In this document: piece by piece, positions 15,836 through 23,994 of the stretch
Layout: every line of letters begins with the position of its first letter
Position numbering within the stretch: the first letter of the stretch is position 1
From: Mycobacteriaceae bacterium
GTDB lineage: Bacteria; Actinomycetota; Actinomycetes; Mycobacteriales; Mycobacteriaceae
NCBI GenBank assembly: GCA_019749805.1
Contig: JAIEPH010000019.1
Location: 1-64,000, forward strand
Direction of reading: 5' to 3'
DNA: 64,000 nt
Translations under genes and position numbers: made by a program
Notes under the pieces: model-generated
What the model was told of the DNA's origin: nothing
Databases searched by the model: none
The model's input: only the letters and a program-made list of their open reading frames with translations

Positions 15836-17487
15836 CTCGACCCCTGCCCGAACTCAATACCCAGAACGAATTCTTCTGGACCGCAGGCGGTGACGGCGTC
15901 CTTCGCATCCAGGAATGCCAGGACTGCAAGGCATTGATTCATCCACCGCAGCCGATGTGCCGATACTGCCGCAGCCGCAACATGGGCGTGCGCGATGTCT
16001 CCGGACGCGCCACCCTCTCGGCATTCACGGTCAACCACAGGTTCGGCTTCCCCGACCTGCCCCCGCCGTATGTGGTGGCTCAGGTCGCCGTCGTCGAGGA
16101 TCCGCGTGTTCGCTTGACCACCAACATCGTGGAGTGTGATCCCGACGAGCTGGCGTTGGGGCAGATGGTCGAGGTCCTGTTCGACAAGCTCACCGATCAA
16201 ACCGGGGCCGTCTGGCTCCCGCTGTTTCGTCCCACGGCGGACAAGGAATCCGGTCCGCTGCCCGAGGACGAAATCGCACCTACCGATTTCGCGCGGCATG
16301 TGAGCGCGCCGCTGACCACCACGAAATTCGAAGAGCAGTCGGCGATCACCGGTATCGGCGCATCCCGCCTGGGCCGCCGTCTGATGGTGCCGCCACTGTC
16401 ACTCACGATCGATGCATGCGAGGCCGCGATCGCCGACGCGGGGTTGACGCTGGACGACATCGACGGGCTGTCGACCTACCCGGGACTGGACATCGCCGGA
16501 ATGGGCGAAGGCGGTGTGACCGCGCTCGAGGGTGCGCTCGGCATTCGCCCGACATGGATCAACGGCGGCATGGACACCTTCGGCCCGGGCGGTTCTGTCA
16601 TCGCCGCCATGATGGCCATCGCCACCGGCATGGCGCGCCACGTACTGTGCTTCCGCACCCTGTGGGAAGCGACGTTCCAGCAGCTGATGAAGGAGGGCAA
16701 GGCCAGCCCGCCCGGCGGCCCGCGCACATCCAGCTGGCAGATGCCGTTCGGCGCCACCTCGGCTGCGCACGTGCTCGCGCTCAACGCGCAGCGGCACTTT
16801 CAGCGCTACGGGACGACGCGCGAGACGCTCGGCTGGATCGCCCTGAACCAGCGCGCCAACGCCGCGCTGAACCCGACGGCGATCTACCGCGATCCAATGA
16901 CCATGGACGACTATCTGAACGCCAGGCCGATCACCACCCCGTTCGGGCTCTACGACTGCGACGTCCCGTGCGACGGCGCGGTCGCCGTGATCGTGTCGGC
17001 CGTCGACGCCGCCAAGGACATGCCGCACAAACCTGTGCTGTTCGAGGCCGTCGGCACCCAGATCGTCGAACGCACCGACTGGGATCAGACCACGATGACC
17101 CACGAACCACAGGTGCTGGGCCAGGCCGCACACCTGTGGACGCGAACGTCGCTGCGGCCCAAGGACGTCGACGTAGCCGAACTCTACGACGGCTTCTCGT
17201 TCAACTGTCTGTCATGGCTGGAGGCGCTCGGGTTCTGCGGCATCGGCGAGGCGAAGGACTTCCTCGACGGCGGTAAGGCCATCGCCCGCGATGGCGTGAT
17301 TCCGTTGAACACCCACGGCGGCCAGCTCTCCCACGGCCGCACACACGGCATGGGCCTCGTCCACGAAGCCGTCACCCAGTTGCGCGGCGACGCAGGCGAA
17401 CGTCAGGTGAAAGACGCCCGCGTCGCGGTGGTCAGCAGCGGCGGGCTCACACCCAGCGGCGCGATCCTGATGCGGACCGACGGGTGA
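15832..17487 (+). CDS. DUF35 (Zn-ribbon/OB-fold)-thiolase fusion
   Basis: A 551-residue two-domain protein. Residues 1 to about 145 form a DUF35 module: zinc ribbon C29-x2-C32...C43-x2-C46 and an OB-fold. From about residue 170 it is a lipid-transfer-type thiolase, with GIGASRLGRR, LDDIDGLSTYPGLD and the C-terminal NTHGGQLSHGRTHGMG. In known actinobacterial systems separate DUF35 proteins bind and activate such thiolase-like enzymes, including steroid side-chain retro-aldolases; here both are in one chain. Thiolysis or retro-aldol cleavage of a beta-keto or beta-hydroxyacyl-CoA is likely. GTG start overlaps the ferredoxin stop. Confidence 0.85.
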   Translation: MTRPLPELNTQNEFFWTAGGDGVLRIQECQDCKALIHPPQPMCRYCRSRNMGVRDVSGRATLSAFTVNHRFGFPDLPPPYVVAQVAVVEDPRVRLTTNIVECDPDELALGQMVEVLFDKLTDQTGAVWLPLFRPTADKESGPLPEDEIAPTDFARHVSAPLTTTKFEEQSAITGIGASRLGRRLMVPPLSLTIDACEAAIADAGLTLDDIDGLSTYPGLDIAGMGEGGVTALEGALGIRPTWINGGMDTFGPGGSVIAAMMAIATGMARHVLCFRTLWEATFQQLMKEGKASPPGGPRTSSWQMPFGATSAAHVLALNAQRHFQRYGTTRETLGWIALNQRANAALNPTAIYRDPMTMDDYLNARPITTPFGLYDCDVPCDGAVAVIVSAVDAAKDMPHKPVLFEAVGTQIVERTDWDQTTMTHEPQVLGQAAHLWTRTSLRPKDVDVAELYDGFSFNCLSWLEALGFCGIGEAKDFLDGGKAIARDGVIPLNTHGGQLSHGRTHGMGLVHEAVTQLRGDAGERQVKDARVAVVSSGGLTPSGAILMRTDG

Positions 17488-18374
17488 GCGAGGTCCGGCC
17501 CCGCGTCGTCTTCGTCGACGGCGTGCCCATGTCCGGACTGATCGCGGCGGTCGACGAACCGAAGGCTGTCGTGGTCGCGTTCCACGGCGGATCCAGTACC
17601 GCAGCGTATTTCGATTGCCCGGGGCACCCGTCGCTGTCCCTGCTGCGGATGGGAGCCCACCACGGCTTCACCATGGTGGCACTCGACCGGCCAGGGTACG
17701 GAAGCTCGGCGCCCTACCCGGACGCCATGGAGCGGGCGGAGCAACGCGTTGCGCTGGTTTACGGCGCGATCGACAAGATCCTCGGCGCCAACCCGCGCGG
17801 TGCGGGACTGTTTCTCGTCGGCCACTCCGCCGGTTGTGAGTTGGCGGTGCGTCTGGCTGTGGATGATCGGGCTGAGCGCACGAACCTGATCGGTCTCGAG
17901 TTGGCGGGCACTGGTGTGCAATACGACGCGGCGATGGCCGAGATCATGAAGTCGGCGACGGCGACCGGTCGACCGACCGGCCTGCGCGAGGTGCTCTGGC
18001 AGCCCGCCGAGCTGTATCCGCCCGACGTGCTGTCCGGCATGACCAACTCGTCGACCGGCGCGCTCTACGAAGTGGGTATGACGAGGAGCTGGCCGCGGCA
18101 AGACTTTCCCGCGCTCGCGCCACATGTTCGGGTGCCGGTGCAGTTCAGCGCCGCCGAACACGAGCGGGTGTGGCGATCGGATGCCGAGGCCTTGGAGCAG
18201 ATCGCGGCCATGTTCACGTCATCACCGCGATTCGTGACCAACGAGCAACCGAACACCGGACACAATATGTCCCTATCGCTCAACGCGGCGGCGTACCACA
18301 GCGCAGTGCTGTCGTTCGCTGAGGAATGCGTTGTTGCGCAGCAGAACACATCGGAAGCAATGGAGGCGGGTTGA
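17484..18374 (+). CDS. Alpha/beta hydrolase
   Basis: A 296-residue alpha/beta hydrolase. VAFHGGSS forms the oxyanion-hole strand, ALDRPGYGSSAP follows, and G-H-S115-A-G is the nucleophile elbow. A terminal His is plausible in PNTGHNMSLS. No signal peptide, so cytosolic. It could hydrolyse an ester, lactone or CoA thioester. GTG start overlaps the thiolase stop by 4 bp, and its own stop overlaps the next start (TGATG), placing it firmly in the NuoF-like operon. Confidence 0.83.
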   Translation: MSEVRPRVVFVDGVPMSGLIAAVDEPKAVVVAFHGGSSTAAYFDCPGHPSLSLLRMGAHHGFTMVALDRPGYGSSAPYPDAMERAEQRVALVYGAIDKILGANPRGAGLFLVGHSAGCELAVRLAVDDRAERTNLIGLELAGTGVQYDAAMAEIMKSATATGRPTGLREVLWQPAELYPPDVLSGMTNSSTGALYEVGMTRSWPRQDFPALAPHVRVPVQFSAAEHERVWRSDAEALEQIAAMFTSSPRFVTNEQPNTGHNMSLSLNAAAYHSAVLSFAEECVVAQQNTSEAMEAG

Positions 18375-19192
18375 TGCGCGTCGGATTCATCGGGTTGGGC
18401 AGCCAGGGCGGACCCATGGCGCGGCGGATCGTCGAAGGCGGATTCGAGACGACGCTGTGGGCGCGCAGGGCGGCCAGCCTCGAACCGTATGCCGACACCG
18501 GCGCGAAGACCGCGGGTTCACCCGCTGAGTTGGCAGCGGCGAGTGACCTGGTCTGCCTATGCGTGGTCGGCGACGACGACGTACGGGAAGTGCTCTACGG
18601 CGAGAACGGTGTGCTGGCAGGTCTGACCTCCGGCGGCGTGGTGGCGATTCACAGCACCGTGCACCCGGACACTTGCCGGGAGATCGCGGACAAGGCTGCC
18701 GCTCAAGGTGTTTCGGTGATCGATGCACCCGTGAGCGGCGGAGGCCCCGCCGTGGAGGAGGGCAAGTTGCTCGTCATGGTGGGAGGCGAGGAAGATGTCG
18801 CCGAGCGGTGCCGCCCGGTGTTCGCGACCTACGCCGATCCGATCGTCCATCTCGGCCCGCTCGGCAGCGGACAGGTCACCAAGATCCTCAACAACCTGCT
18901 GTTCACCGCGAACCTGGGCAGCGCGCTGAGCACACTCGACCTGGGCGAGTCCCTCGGCATCCCGCGGGTGCGGCTGGCCGAGGTGCTCAACGGCGGTTCG
19001 GCCACCAGCAAGGCGCTGGGAAGCATCGCCATGTTCGGTGGCACCGTCGAAGCGCTCGCGCCGATCGCGGGCGCGCTGTTGCAGAAGGACGTTCGTCACG
19101 CAGCCAGCATCGCCGCCGCCGCGTCAGCGCCCGAAGGCTCGGTGTTCACCTCGGCCGACACCGCCCTGGAATCGATGGACCATCCGCGGTGA
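18374..19192 (+). CDS. NAD(P)-dependent beta-hydroxyacid dehydrogenase
   Basis: A 272-residue member of the 3-hydroxyisobutyrate / beta-hydroxyacid dehydrogenase family. The Rossmann motif is GFIGLGSQGGPM (4-15), the substrate segment DAPVSGGG is near 117-124, and catalytic K170 with N174 is in GQVTKILNN. It would oxidise a beta-hydroxy acid or reduce the semialdehyde. Start ATG follows GGAGGCGGG and overlaps the hydrolase stop. The next gene encodes a second, similar enzyme, so they are tandem paralogues. Confidence 0.88.
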   Translation: MRVGFIGLGSQGGPMARRIVEGGFETTLWARRAASLEPYADTGAKTAGSPAELAAASDLVCLCVVGDDDVREVLYGENGVLAGLTSGGVVAIHSTVHPDTCREIADKAAAQGVSVIDAPVSGGGPAVEEGKLLVMVGGEEDVAERCRPVFATYADPIVHLGPLGSGQVTKILNNLLFTANLGSALSTLDLGESLGIPRVRLAEVLNGGSATSKALGSIAMFGGTVEALAPIAGALLQKDVRHAASIAAAASAPEGSVFTSADTALESMDHPR

Positions 19193-19980
19193 CTTGCGTC
19201 GGATTCGTGGGGGCGGGCCGCATGGGCAGCCCGATGGTGTCCCGTCTCGTCGAATCCGGCCACCACGTCCGCGCGCTCGGTAGAACGGACGAAAAGCGCC
19301 AGGCGGTCACCGCGCTCGGCGCACAGGCGGTCGCGGGAATCCACGACATCGCCAGGGACGCAGACGTCCTCATCGTCTGTGTCTTCACCGACGAGCAGGT
19401 TGTGCAGGTGTGTTCGCCCGGCGTGCTCTCGGCGATGTCGCCCGGCTCCGCGCTCGTCGTGCACACGACCGGAAGTCCGCGCACGGTGCAGACGATCGCG
19501 GCACACTCCCCCAGCATCGATGTGCTCGACGCCCCGGTCAGCGGCGGCCCACACAACATCGCCGCCGGCGGGCTGACGATGTTCGTCGGTGGTCCCGACG
19601 ATGCGGTCGCGCGCGTCCGGCCGGTACTTGCCGCCTATGGAGACCCGATTCTGCACGTCGGTCCGCTGGGCGCGGGCCAGGCCGTCAAGCTGACGAACAA
19701 CGCGTTGTTCGCCGCCCAGATCGGGCTGTTGCGGGAGGCCGTCGCACTGGGCGATCGCCTCGGCGTGGACGAGGCACAGCTGCTGGAGGCGATCACGCAC
19801 GGCAGCGGGTCGAGCCGGGTCGCGGGTTTCGTCGCCGCGGGCGGATCGGTGGACTCGTTCGTTGAACGAACCATCGAGTTCATCGGGAAGGACGTCGAGA
19901 TGGTGCGCAAAATCGCTGCCGAGTTGGGTGAGACGATCGGGCGCCTCGACGACATCATCAACGCAGGAATTCAGTCATGA
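19189..19980 (+). CDS. NAD(P)-dependent beta-hydroxyacid dehydrogenase, second copy
   Basis: A 263-residue paralogue of the preceding gene. GFVGAGRMGSPM (5-16) is the cofactor motif, DAPVSGGPHNIAAGGLTM the substrate motif, and K167 with N171 the catalytic pair. GTG start overlaps the previous stop by 4 bp. Two adjacent members suggest two related hydroxy-acid intermediates or a heteromer. It is the last gene of the operon; 113 bp later a P450 operon starts on the same strand with its own promoter and palindrome. Confidence 0.88.
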   Translation: MTCVGFVGAGRMGSPMVSRLVESGHHVRALGRTDEKRQAVTALGAQAVAGIHDIARDADVLIVCVFTDEQVVQVCSPGVLSAMSPGSALVVHTTGSPRTVQTIAAHSPSIDVLDAPVSGGPHNIAAGGLTMFVGGPDDAVARVRPVLAAYGDPILHVGPLGAGQAVKLTNNALFAAQIGLLREAVALGDRLGVDEAQLLEAITHGSGSSRVAGFVAAGGSVDSFVERTIEFIGKDVEMVRKIAAELGETIGRLDDIINAGIQS

Positions 19981-20022
19981 AACAGATGCGATTCCGCTGT
20001 CTCAGGAGCACCCCGTGAGGCA

Positions 20023-20057
20023 TACTATACGTTACACAAATGCAGCCTTGCGTAACG
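20023..20057 (+). promoter_or_regulatory. Promoter with palindromic operator for the P450 operon
   Basis: A -10-like TACTAT (20023-20028) is followed directly by an inverted repeat: CGTTACACAA (20030-20039), 8-nt spacer, TTGCGTAACG (20048-20057), 9 of 10 positions matching. The P450 ATG is at 20094. A repressor bound here would cover the transcription start. No other copy of this palindrome was noticed in the window. Confidence 0.6.
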
Positions 20058-20093
20058 GCAGCCGGCGTTAGCCCCGCGGCGAAAGAGGAGACC

Positions 20094-21296
20094 ATGACCA
20101 AGCCGAAACTGGTGTTCAACCCGTATTCGCAGGAGTATTTCGAGAACCCGTACGACATCTACCGGCGGATGCGCGACGAGGCTCCGATCTACTACGACGA
20201 GGAAGAGGACTTCTACGCGCTGACCCGGCATGCGGACGTCGCGGCCGCGCTCAAGGACCACGAGTCCTTCTCGTCGACCCGCGGGTGCCACCTGGCCATG
20301 GTGAAGTCCGGTGAGGGTTTTCAGAAGTCGATCATCTTTATGGATCCTCCCGAGCACCGCTTCATGCGCAGCCTGTTGAACAAAGCCTTCACCCCACGGG
20401 CCATTCAGTCGCAGCGGGAAACCGTCGAGGAACTCGTCGCCCATTACCTGTCCAAGGTCGACCCCGACAATTTCGACGTGGTGCAGGACTTCTCGGGTCC
20501 GTTCCCCGTCGAGGTGATTACCCGGATGGCCGGCGTTCCCGAGGAATTCCGTCAGCAGGTCCGACATTGGATCGATAGGGGTCTGGAAGTGAAGCCCGGG
20601 CAGACCGAGCTGTCCGAAGAGAACATGCAGGCCAACATGGACGCGGGGATCTACTACTTCGGGCTCGTCCAAGAGCGGCGAGCCAACCCCCAGGACGACA
20701 TGATCAGCCGCTTGATCGCCGCCGAGATCCCCGGTGAGGACGGCGAAATGCGCAAGCTCGACGACATCGAGATCACCGGTTTCCTTGCACTATTGGGTGG
20801 TGCGGGTGCCGAAACCGTCACGAAACTCGTCGGTAGCGCGATTGTCGAGTTCGCGAAGAATCCCGACCAGTGGCAGATGCTGCTCGACGATCGCAGCAAG
20901 GTTCCCGACGCCGTCGAGGAGCTGCTGCGCTACGTCGGCCCGGTGCAGTACAACGTCCGCTACACGCTGAAAGAAGTCGAGGTGCCGAGCGGCACGATAC
21001 CCGCGAACAAGCCGGTGTTCCTGATGAAGGCGGCGGCCAACCGTGACCCACGTGCATACGACCGCGCCGAAGAATTCGACATCACCCGGGACCGCACCCA
21101 GTCGCCGCACATGGGCCTGGGCTACGGAATCCACAGCTGCCTAGGGGCGGCGCTGGCACGCCTCGAGAGCGTGATCGCCCTCGAGCACCTTCTCGACTTC
21201 ATGCCGCGCTACGAAGTCGAGTGGGCGGGGCTCCACCGGGTGACGATGCAGAATGTCGCGGGTTACCGCAATGTTCCAGTGAGGGTGGTGAAGTGA
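20094..21296 (+). CDS. Cytochrome P450
   Basis: A 400-residue soluble bacterial P450. I-helix oxygen-binding motif GGAGAET, K-helix ExxR in EELLR, and heme-binding LGYGIHSCLG with Cys349; the usual first Phe of that motif is Leu. A monooxygenase expected to hydroxylate a hydrophobic substrate with electrons from a small ferredoxin. ATG follows GAGGAG. It is very similar to the P450 two genes downstream (21490), with a ferredoxin gene between them, so a tandem duplication around a shared electron donor is likely. Confidence 0.93.
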   Translation: MTKPKLVFNPYSQEYFENPYDIYRRMRDEAPIYYDEEEDFYALTRHADVAAALKDHESFSSTRGCHLAMVKSGEGFQKSIIFMDPPEHRFMRSLLNKAFTPRAIQSQRETVEELVAHYLSKVDPDNFDVVQDFSGPFPVEVITRMAGVPEEFRQQVRHWIDRGLEVKPGQTELSEENMQANMDAGIYYFGLVQERRANPQDDMISRLIAAEIPGEDGEMRKLDDIEITGFLALLGGAGAETVTKLVGSAIVEFAKNPDQWQMLLDDRSKVPDAVEELLRYVGPVQYNVRYTLKEVEVPSGTIPANKPVFLMKAAANRDPRAYDRAEEFDITRDRTQSPHMGLGYGIHSCLGAALARLESVIALEHLLDFMPRYEVEWAGLHRVTMQNVAGYRNVPVRVVK

Positions 21297-21493
21297 CGCA
21301 AAAGATCGAAGTCGACTTCGGCCTCTGCGAGAGTAACGGGGTCTGCATGGGCATCGATCCTGAGATCTTCGACCTAGATGACCAGGACTACCTACACGTA
21401 CTGCAGGACGAGGTAACCCCCGAGAACGAGGAACACGTAAAAGAGGCTGTTCGGCAGTGCCCACGCCAGGCGATCTTCATCAAAGACGAATGA
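21293..21493 (+). CDS. Small ferredoxin (P450-type, Asn variant)
   Basis: A 66-residue ferredoxin: C12-x5-C18 and C56-P. The variable cluster-proximal position is Asn15 (CESNGVC), where His or Cys is seen in other family members. Strongly acidic, as expected for a P450 donor. GTG start overlaps the upstream P450 stop by 4 bp and its stop overlaps the next P450 start by 4 bp, so all three are co-translated. It probably serves both neighbouring P450s. Confidence 0.9.
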   Translation: MTQKIEVDFGLCESNGVCMGIDPEIFDLDDQDYLHVLQDEVTPENEEHVKEAVRQCPRQAIFIKDE

Positions 21494-22695
21494 CCGCATC
21501 GAAGATCGTCTTCGACCCGTTCTCCGAGGAATTCTTCAACGGCCCCTGGGAGATCTATCGGCGCCTACGCGAAGAAGCACCGGTCTACTACAACGAGGAG
21601 TACGACTTCTACGCCCTGTCCCGGCATGAGGATGTGGCCGCGGCGTACAAGGACTTCGAAACCTATTCTTCGGCATACGGATTGGACCTGTCGACGGTCC
21701 GGTCGGACGAGCCGATGATGGCGAAGATGATCATCATGATGGATCCGCCGGAGCATCGACAGATGCGGAGCCTGGTCAACAAGGTCTTCACACCGCGAGC
21801 CATCGAGGCGTTGCGGCCCATGGTGACCGAGACCATCGACCGGTACCTCGCACGGATCGATTCCGATCGATTCGATGTGGTGCGGGACTTCTCGGCCTTG
21901 TTTCCGGTCCAGGTGATCACGCAGATGCTGGGTGTGCCGGAGGAGTACCGCGGACAGGTCGGCGAATGGGTGGACATCACCCTGGCACGCGAATCCGGTC
22001 AGATCGATATGTCCGAGAAGGGCATGCAGGCGGTCGCGGAGTTGATGGGGCTCTACTACAACATCATTCAGCAGCGCCGCGCCGATCCCCATGACGACAT
22101 GTTCAGCAGGCTGATCGCGGCCGAGGTCGAGCGCGAAGACGGCGGGAGGCAATCGCTCGACGACTTTGAAATCGCCGGCTTCGCGACGCTTCTGGGCGGC
22201 GCCGGTGCCGAGACGGTGACCAAACTGGTGGGCAACGCGGCGGTCACTTTTGCACGCAATCCCGACCAGTGGCAGAAATTGCTCGACGACCGCAGCAAGA
22301 TTGGAGCCGCGGTCGAAGAGTTGCTGCGCTACGAGGCACCGAACCAGTACAACGTGCGCCGCTCGATGAAACCGGTCGAACTCCACGGCGTAACGATCCC
22401 CGAGGCCAAACCCGTTTTCCTGCTCACCGGTTCGGCGAACCGCGATCCCGACGCGTTCACCGACGCCGACACTTTCGACATCGACCGCGACCGCACCGAG
22501 GCGCAGAACCTCGGTTTCGGGTACGGAGTGCATAGCTGCCTGGGCGCCGCGCTCGCCCGCATGGAGAGCGCGATAGCGCTCGACCGGTTGCTCGACACCA
22601 TGCCGCGCTACGAGGTGATCTTCGACGAGTGCAAGCGAGTGGCGGCGCAGAACGTCGCGGGCTGGTCGCACGTTCCGGTCCGGGTGCTGAGCTGA
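21490..22695 (+). CDS. Cytochrome P450
   Basis: A 401-residue P450 paralogous to the gene at 20094. I-helix GGAGAET, EELLR in the K-helix, and heme motif FGYGVHSCLG with Cys350, here with the canonical Phe. The N-terminal halves of the two differ mostly in regions that line the active site in P450s, so they may act on different positions or successive intermediates. ATG overlaps the ferredoxin stop. A hydrolase gene follows after 2 bp. Confidence 0.93.
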   Translation: MTASKIVFDPFSEEFFNGPWEIYRRLREEAPVYYNEEYDFYALSRHEDVAAAYKDFETYSSAYGLDLSTVRSDEPMMAKMIIMMDPPEHRQMRSLVNKVFTPRAIEALRPMVTETIDRYLARIDSDRFDVVRDFSALFPVQVITQMLGVPEEYRGQVGEWVDITLARESGQIDMSEKGMQAVAELMGLYYNIIQQRRADPHDDMFSRLIAAEVEREDGGRQSLDDFEIAGFATLLGGAGAETVTKLVGNAAVTFARNPDQWQKLLDDRSKIGAAVEELLRYEAPNQYNVRRSMKPVELHGVTIPEAKPVFLLTGSANRDPDAFTDADTFDIDRDRTEAQNLGFGYGVHSCLGAALARMESAIALDRLLDTMPRYEVIFDECKRVAAQNVAGWSHVPVRVLS

Positions 22696-22697
22696 AG

Positions 22698-23456
22698 ATG
22701 CGGTTCGTCTTCGTGCACGGCGGTTTTCACGCCGCGTGGTGCTGGGACCGGACGATCGCAGCGCTCCAAGCACTCGGCCATGTCGGAGTCGCCGTTGACC
22801 TGCCCGGCCACGGCGCCCGCGTCGGCGAAGAGTCGACATTGTCCGACCGCCGCGACGCGATCCTCGCGGAACTGCAGGCGGGAGATGTGCTCGTCGGACA
22901 CTCCGGCGGCGGCTTCGATGCAACGCTCGCCGCCGATGCCGCCGCGGATCGCGTCAGCCACATCGTCTACCTGGCCGCGGCGTTGCCGCGGGAGGGCCGT
23001 ACCTATCCCGAGGCGATGGCGATGCGCGACTCCGAGGACGGCGAGTTCGAAGCCGACGTCGGCGAGATGTTGGGCTACTTGAAGTTCGACGACGACGGCG
23101 CGATGTGGTTCGCCGACTTCGACGGTGCGTGGAAGTACTTCTATCACGATTGCGACGAGGCGACCGCGCGCTGGGCATTCGAGCGCCTCGGTCCCGAACG
23201 GTTCGGTGACACCACGGTGACGCCGGTTTCGGTGCCGCAGTTCTGGGCGGCCGACCTCCCGCGCAGCTTCATCCGCTGCCTTCAGGATAAGTCGATGCCG
23301 CAATGGCTCGCCGACACCGTGACGCGCCGACTCGGCGTGGAGCAGTTGACAATCGACGCGTCGCACTCGCCGTTCCTGAGCAGACCCCGCGAACTGGCCG
23401 AGTTACTTGTCCACGCCACCACGACGACGCCGACCGGTCCGCTCATCCCGCACTAG
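22698..23456 (+). CDS. Alpha/beta hydrolase (esterase / hydroxynitrile-lyase-like)
   Basis: A 252-residue hydrolase of the compact group that includes salicylate esterases. It has FVHGGFHAAWCW at the N-terminus, AVDLPGHG, the nucleophile G-H-S69-G-G, and a late His in DASHSPFLSRP. Cytosolic. It is the last gene of the P450 operon, two bases after the P450 stop, so it may open an ester or lactone generated by oxygenation (inference). Confidence 0.85.
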   Translation: MRFVFVHGGFHAAWCWDRTIAALQALGHVGVAVDLPGHGARVGEESTLSDRRDAILAELQAGDVLVGHSGGGFDATLAADAAADRVSHIVYLAAALPREGRTYPEAMAMRDSEDGEFEADVGEMLGYLKFDDDGAMWFADFDGAWKYFYHDCDEATARWAFERLGPERFGDTTVTPVSVPQFWAADLPRSFIRCLQDKSMPQWLADTVTRRLGVEQLTIDASHSPFLSRPRELAELLVHATTTTPTGPLIPH

Positions 23457-23501
23457 GTCGCCGCGGGCTGGGCCCACGCGCAGCTGGGGAACGCGCGAAG
23501 A

Positions 23502-23786
23502 TCAGAGGCCGTGCAGGATGACGCCGTTGCACTCGGCCGCGGCCTGACGTAACTTGACCGCCTCCTGGTAGGCATCGGAGTAGTACCACTCCTTGGCGGC
23601 CTCTTCGGACGCGAATTCCAGCAGCACGGTCTGGGTGCCGTGCCATTGCCCCTCGATCACCTCCGCCTTTGAGTCGAAAGACAACAGCGTCGCACCGGCC
23701 ATCGCCTGGCTCGCGAGCTTGCCGTATTCCGCCATCCCGGCCGGATCCTTGACGTCCTCGGTGATGAGGATGTACGCCTTGGGCAT
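23502..23786 (-). CDS. DUF1330-like small protein
   Basis: A 94-residue protein with the dimeric ferredoxin-like (alpha-beta barrel) pattern of DUF1330: MPKAYILITEDVKDP at the start, then HGTQTVLLEFASEEAAKEWYYS and YQEAVKLRQAAA. The family has no settled function but often accompanies catabolic genes. ATG with AAGGAG upstream. Last gene of the minus-strand series that includes a ferredoxin and P450; it stops 45 bp from the convergent hydrolase, with no obvious terminator. Confidence 0.85.
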   Translation of the reverse strand: MPKAYILITEDVKDPAGMAEYGKLASQAMAGATLLSFDSKAEVIEGQWHGTQTVLLEFASEEAAKEWYYSDAYQEAVKLRQAAAECNGVILHGL

Positions 23787-23799
23787 TCGATCTCCTTGA

Positions 23800-23994
23800 T
23801 TAACCGTCGATTTCGGAAATGGCTTGTTCTGGACAGTTGGCAATAGCGTCTTTGGCTGCGCTCTCCAGCTCCGCGGGCACCTCGCCCGGATCCGCGACCG
23901 CCCAACCGTCGTCGGTCATCTCGAACACCTCGGGGCACAGCGTCAGGCACATGCCGTGGCCGGCGCACTTGTCTTCGTCGACGCTGACCTTCAT
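23800..23994 (-). CDS. Small ferredoxin (P450-type, His variant)
   Basis: A 64-residue ferredoxin: C10-x2-H13-x2-C16, an additional C20 in LCPEVF where relatives have Ala, and C54-P. The variable position is His13 (CAGHGMC). The extra Cys20 could allow a full [4Fe-4S] cluster. It begins within the last codons of the upstream P450 (4-bp overlap) and is presumably its electron donor. Confidence 0.9.
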   Translation of the reverse strand: MKVSVDEDKCAGHGMCLTLCPEVFEMTDDGWAVADPGEVPAELESAAKDAIANCPEQAISEIDG

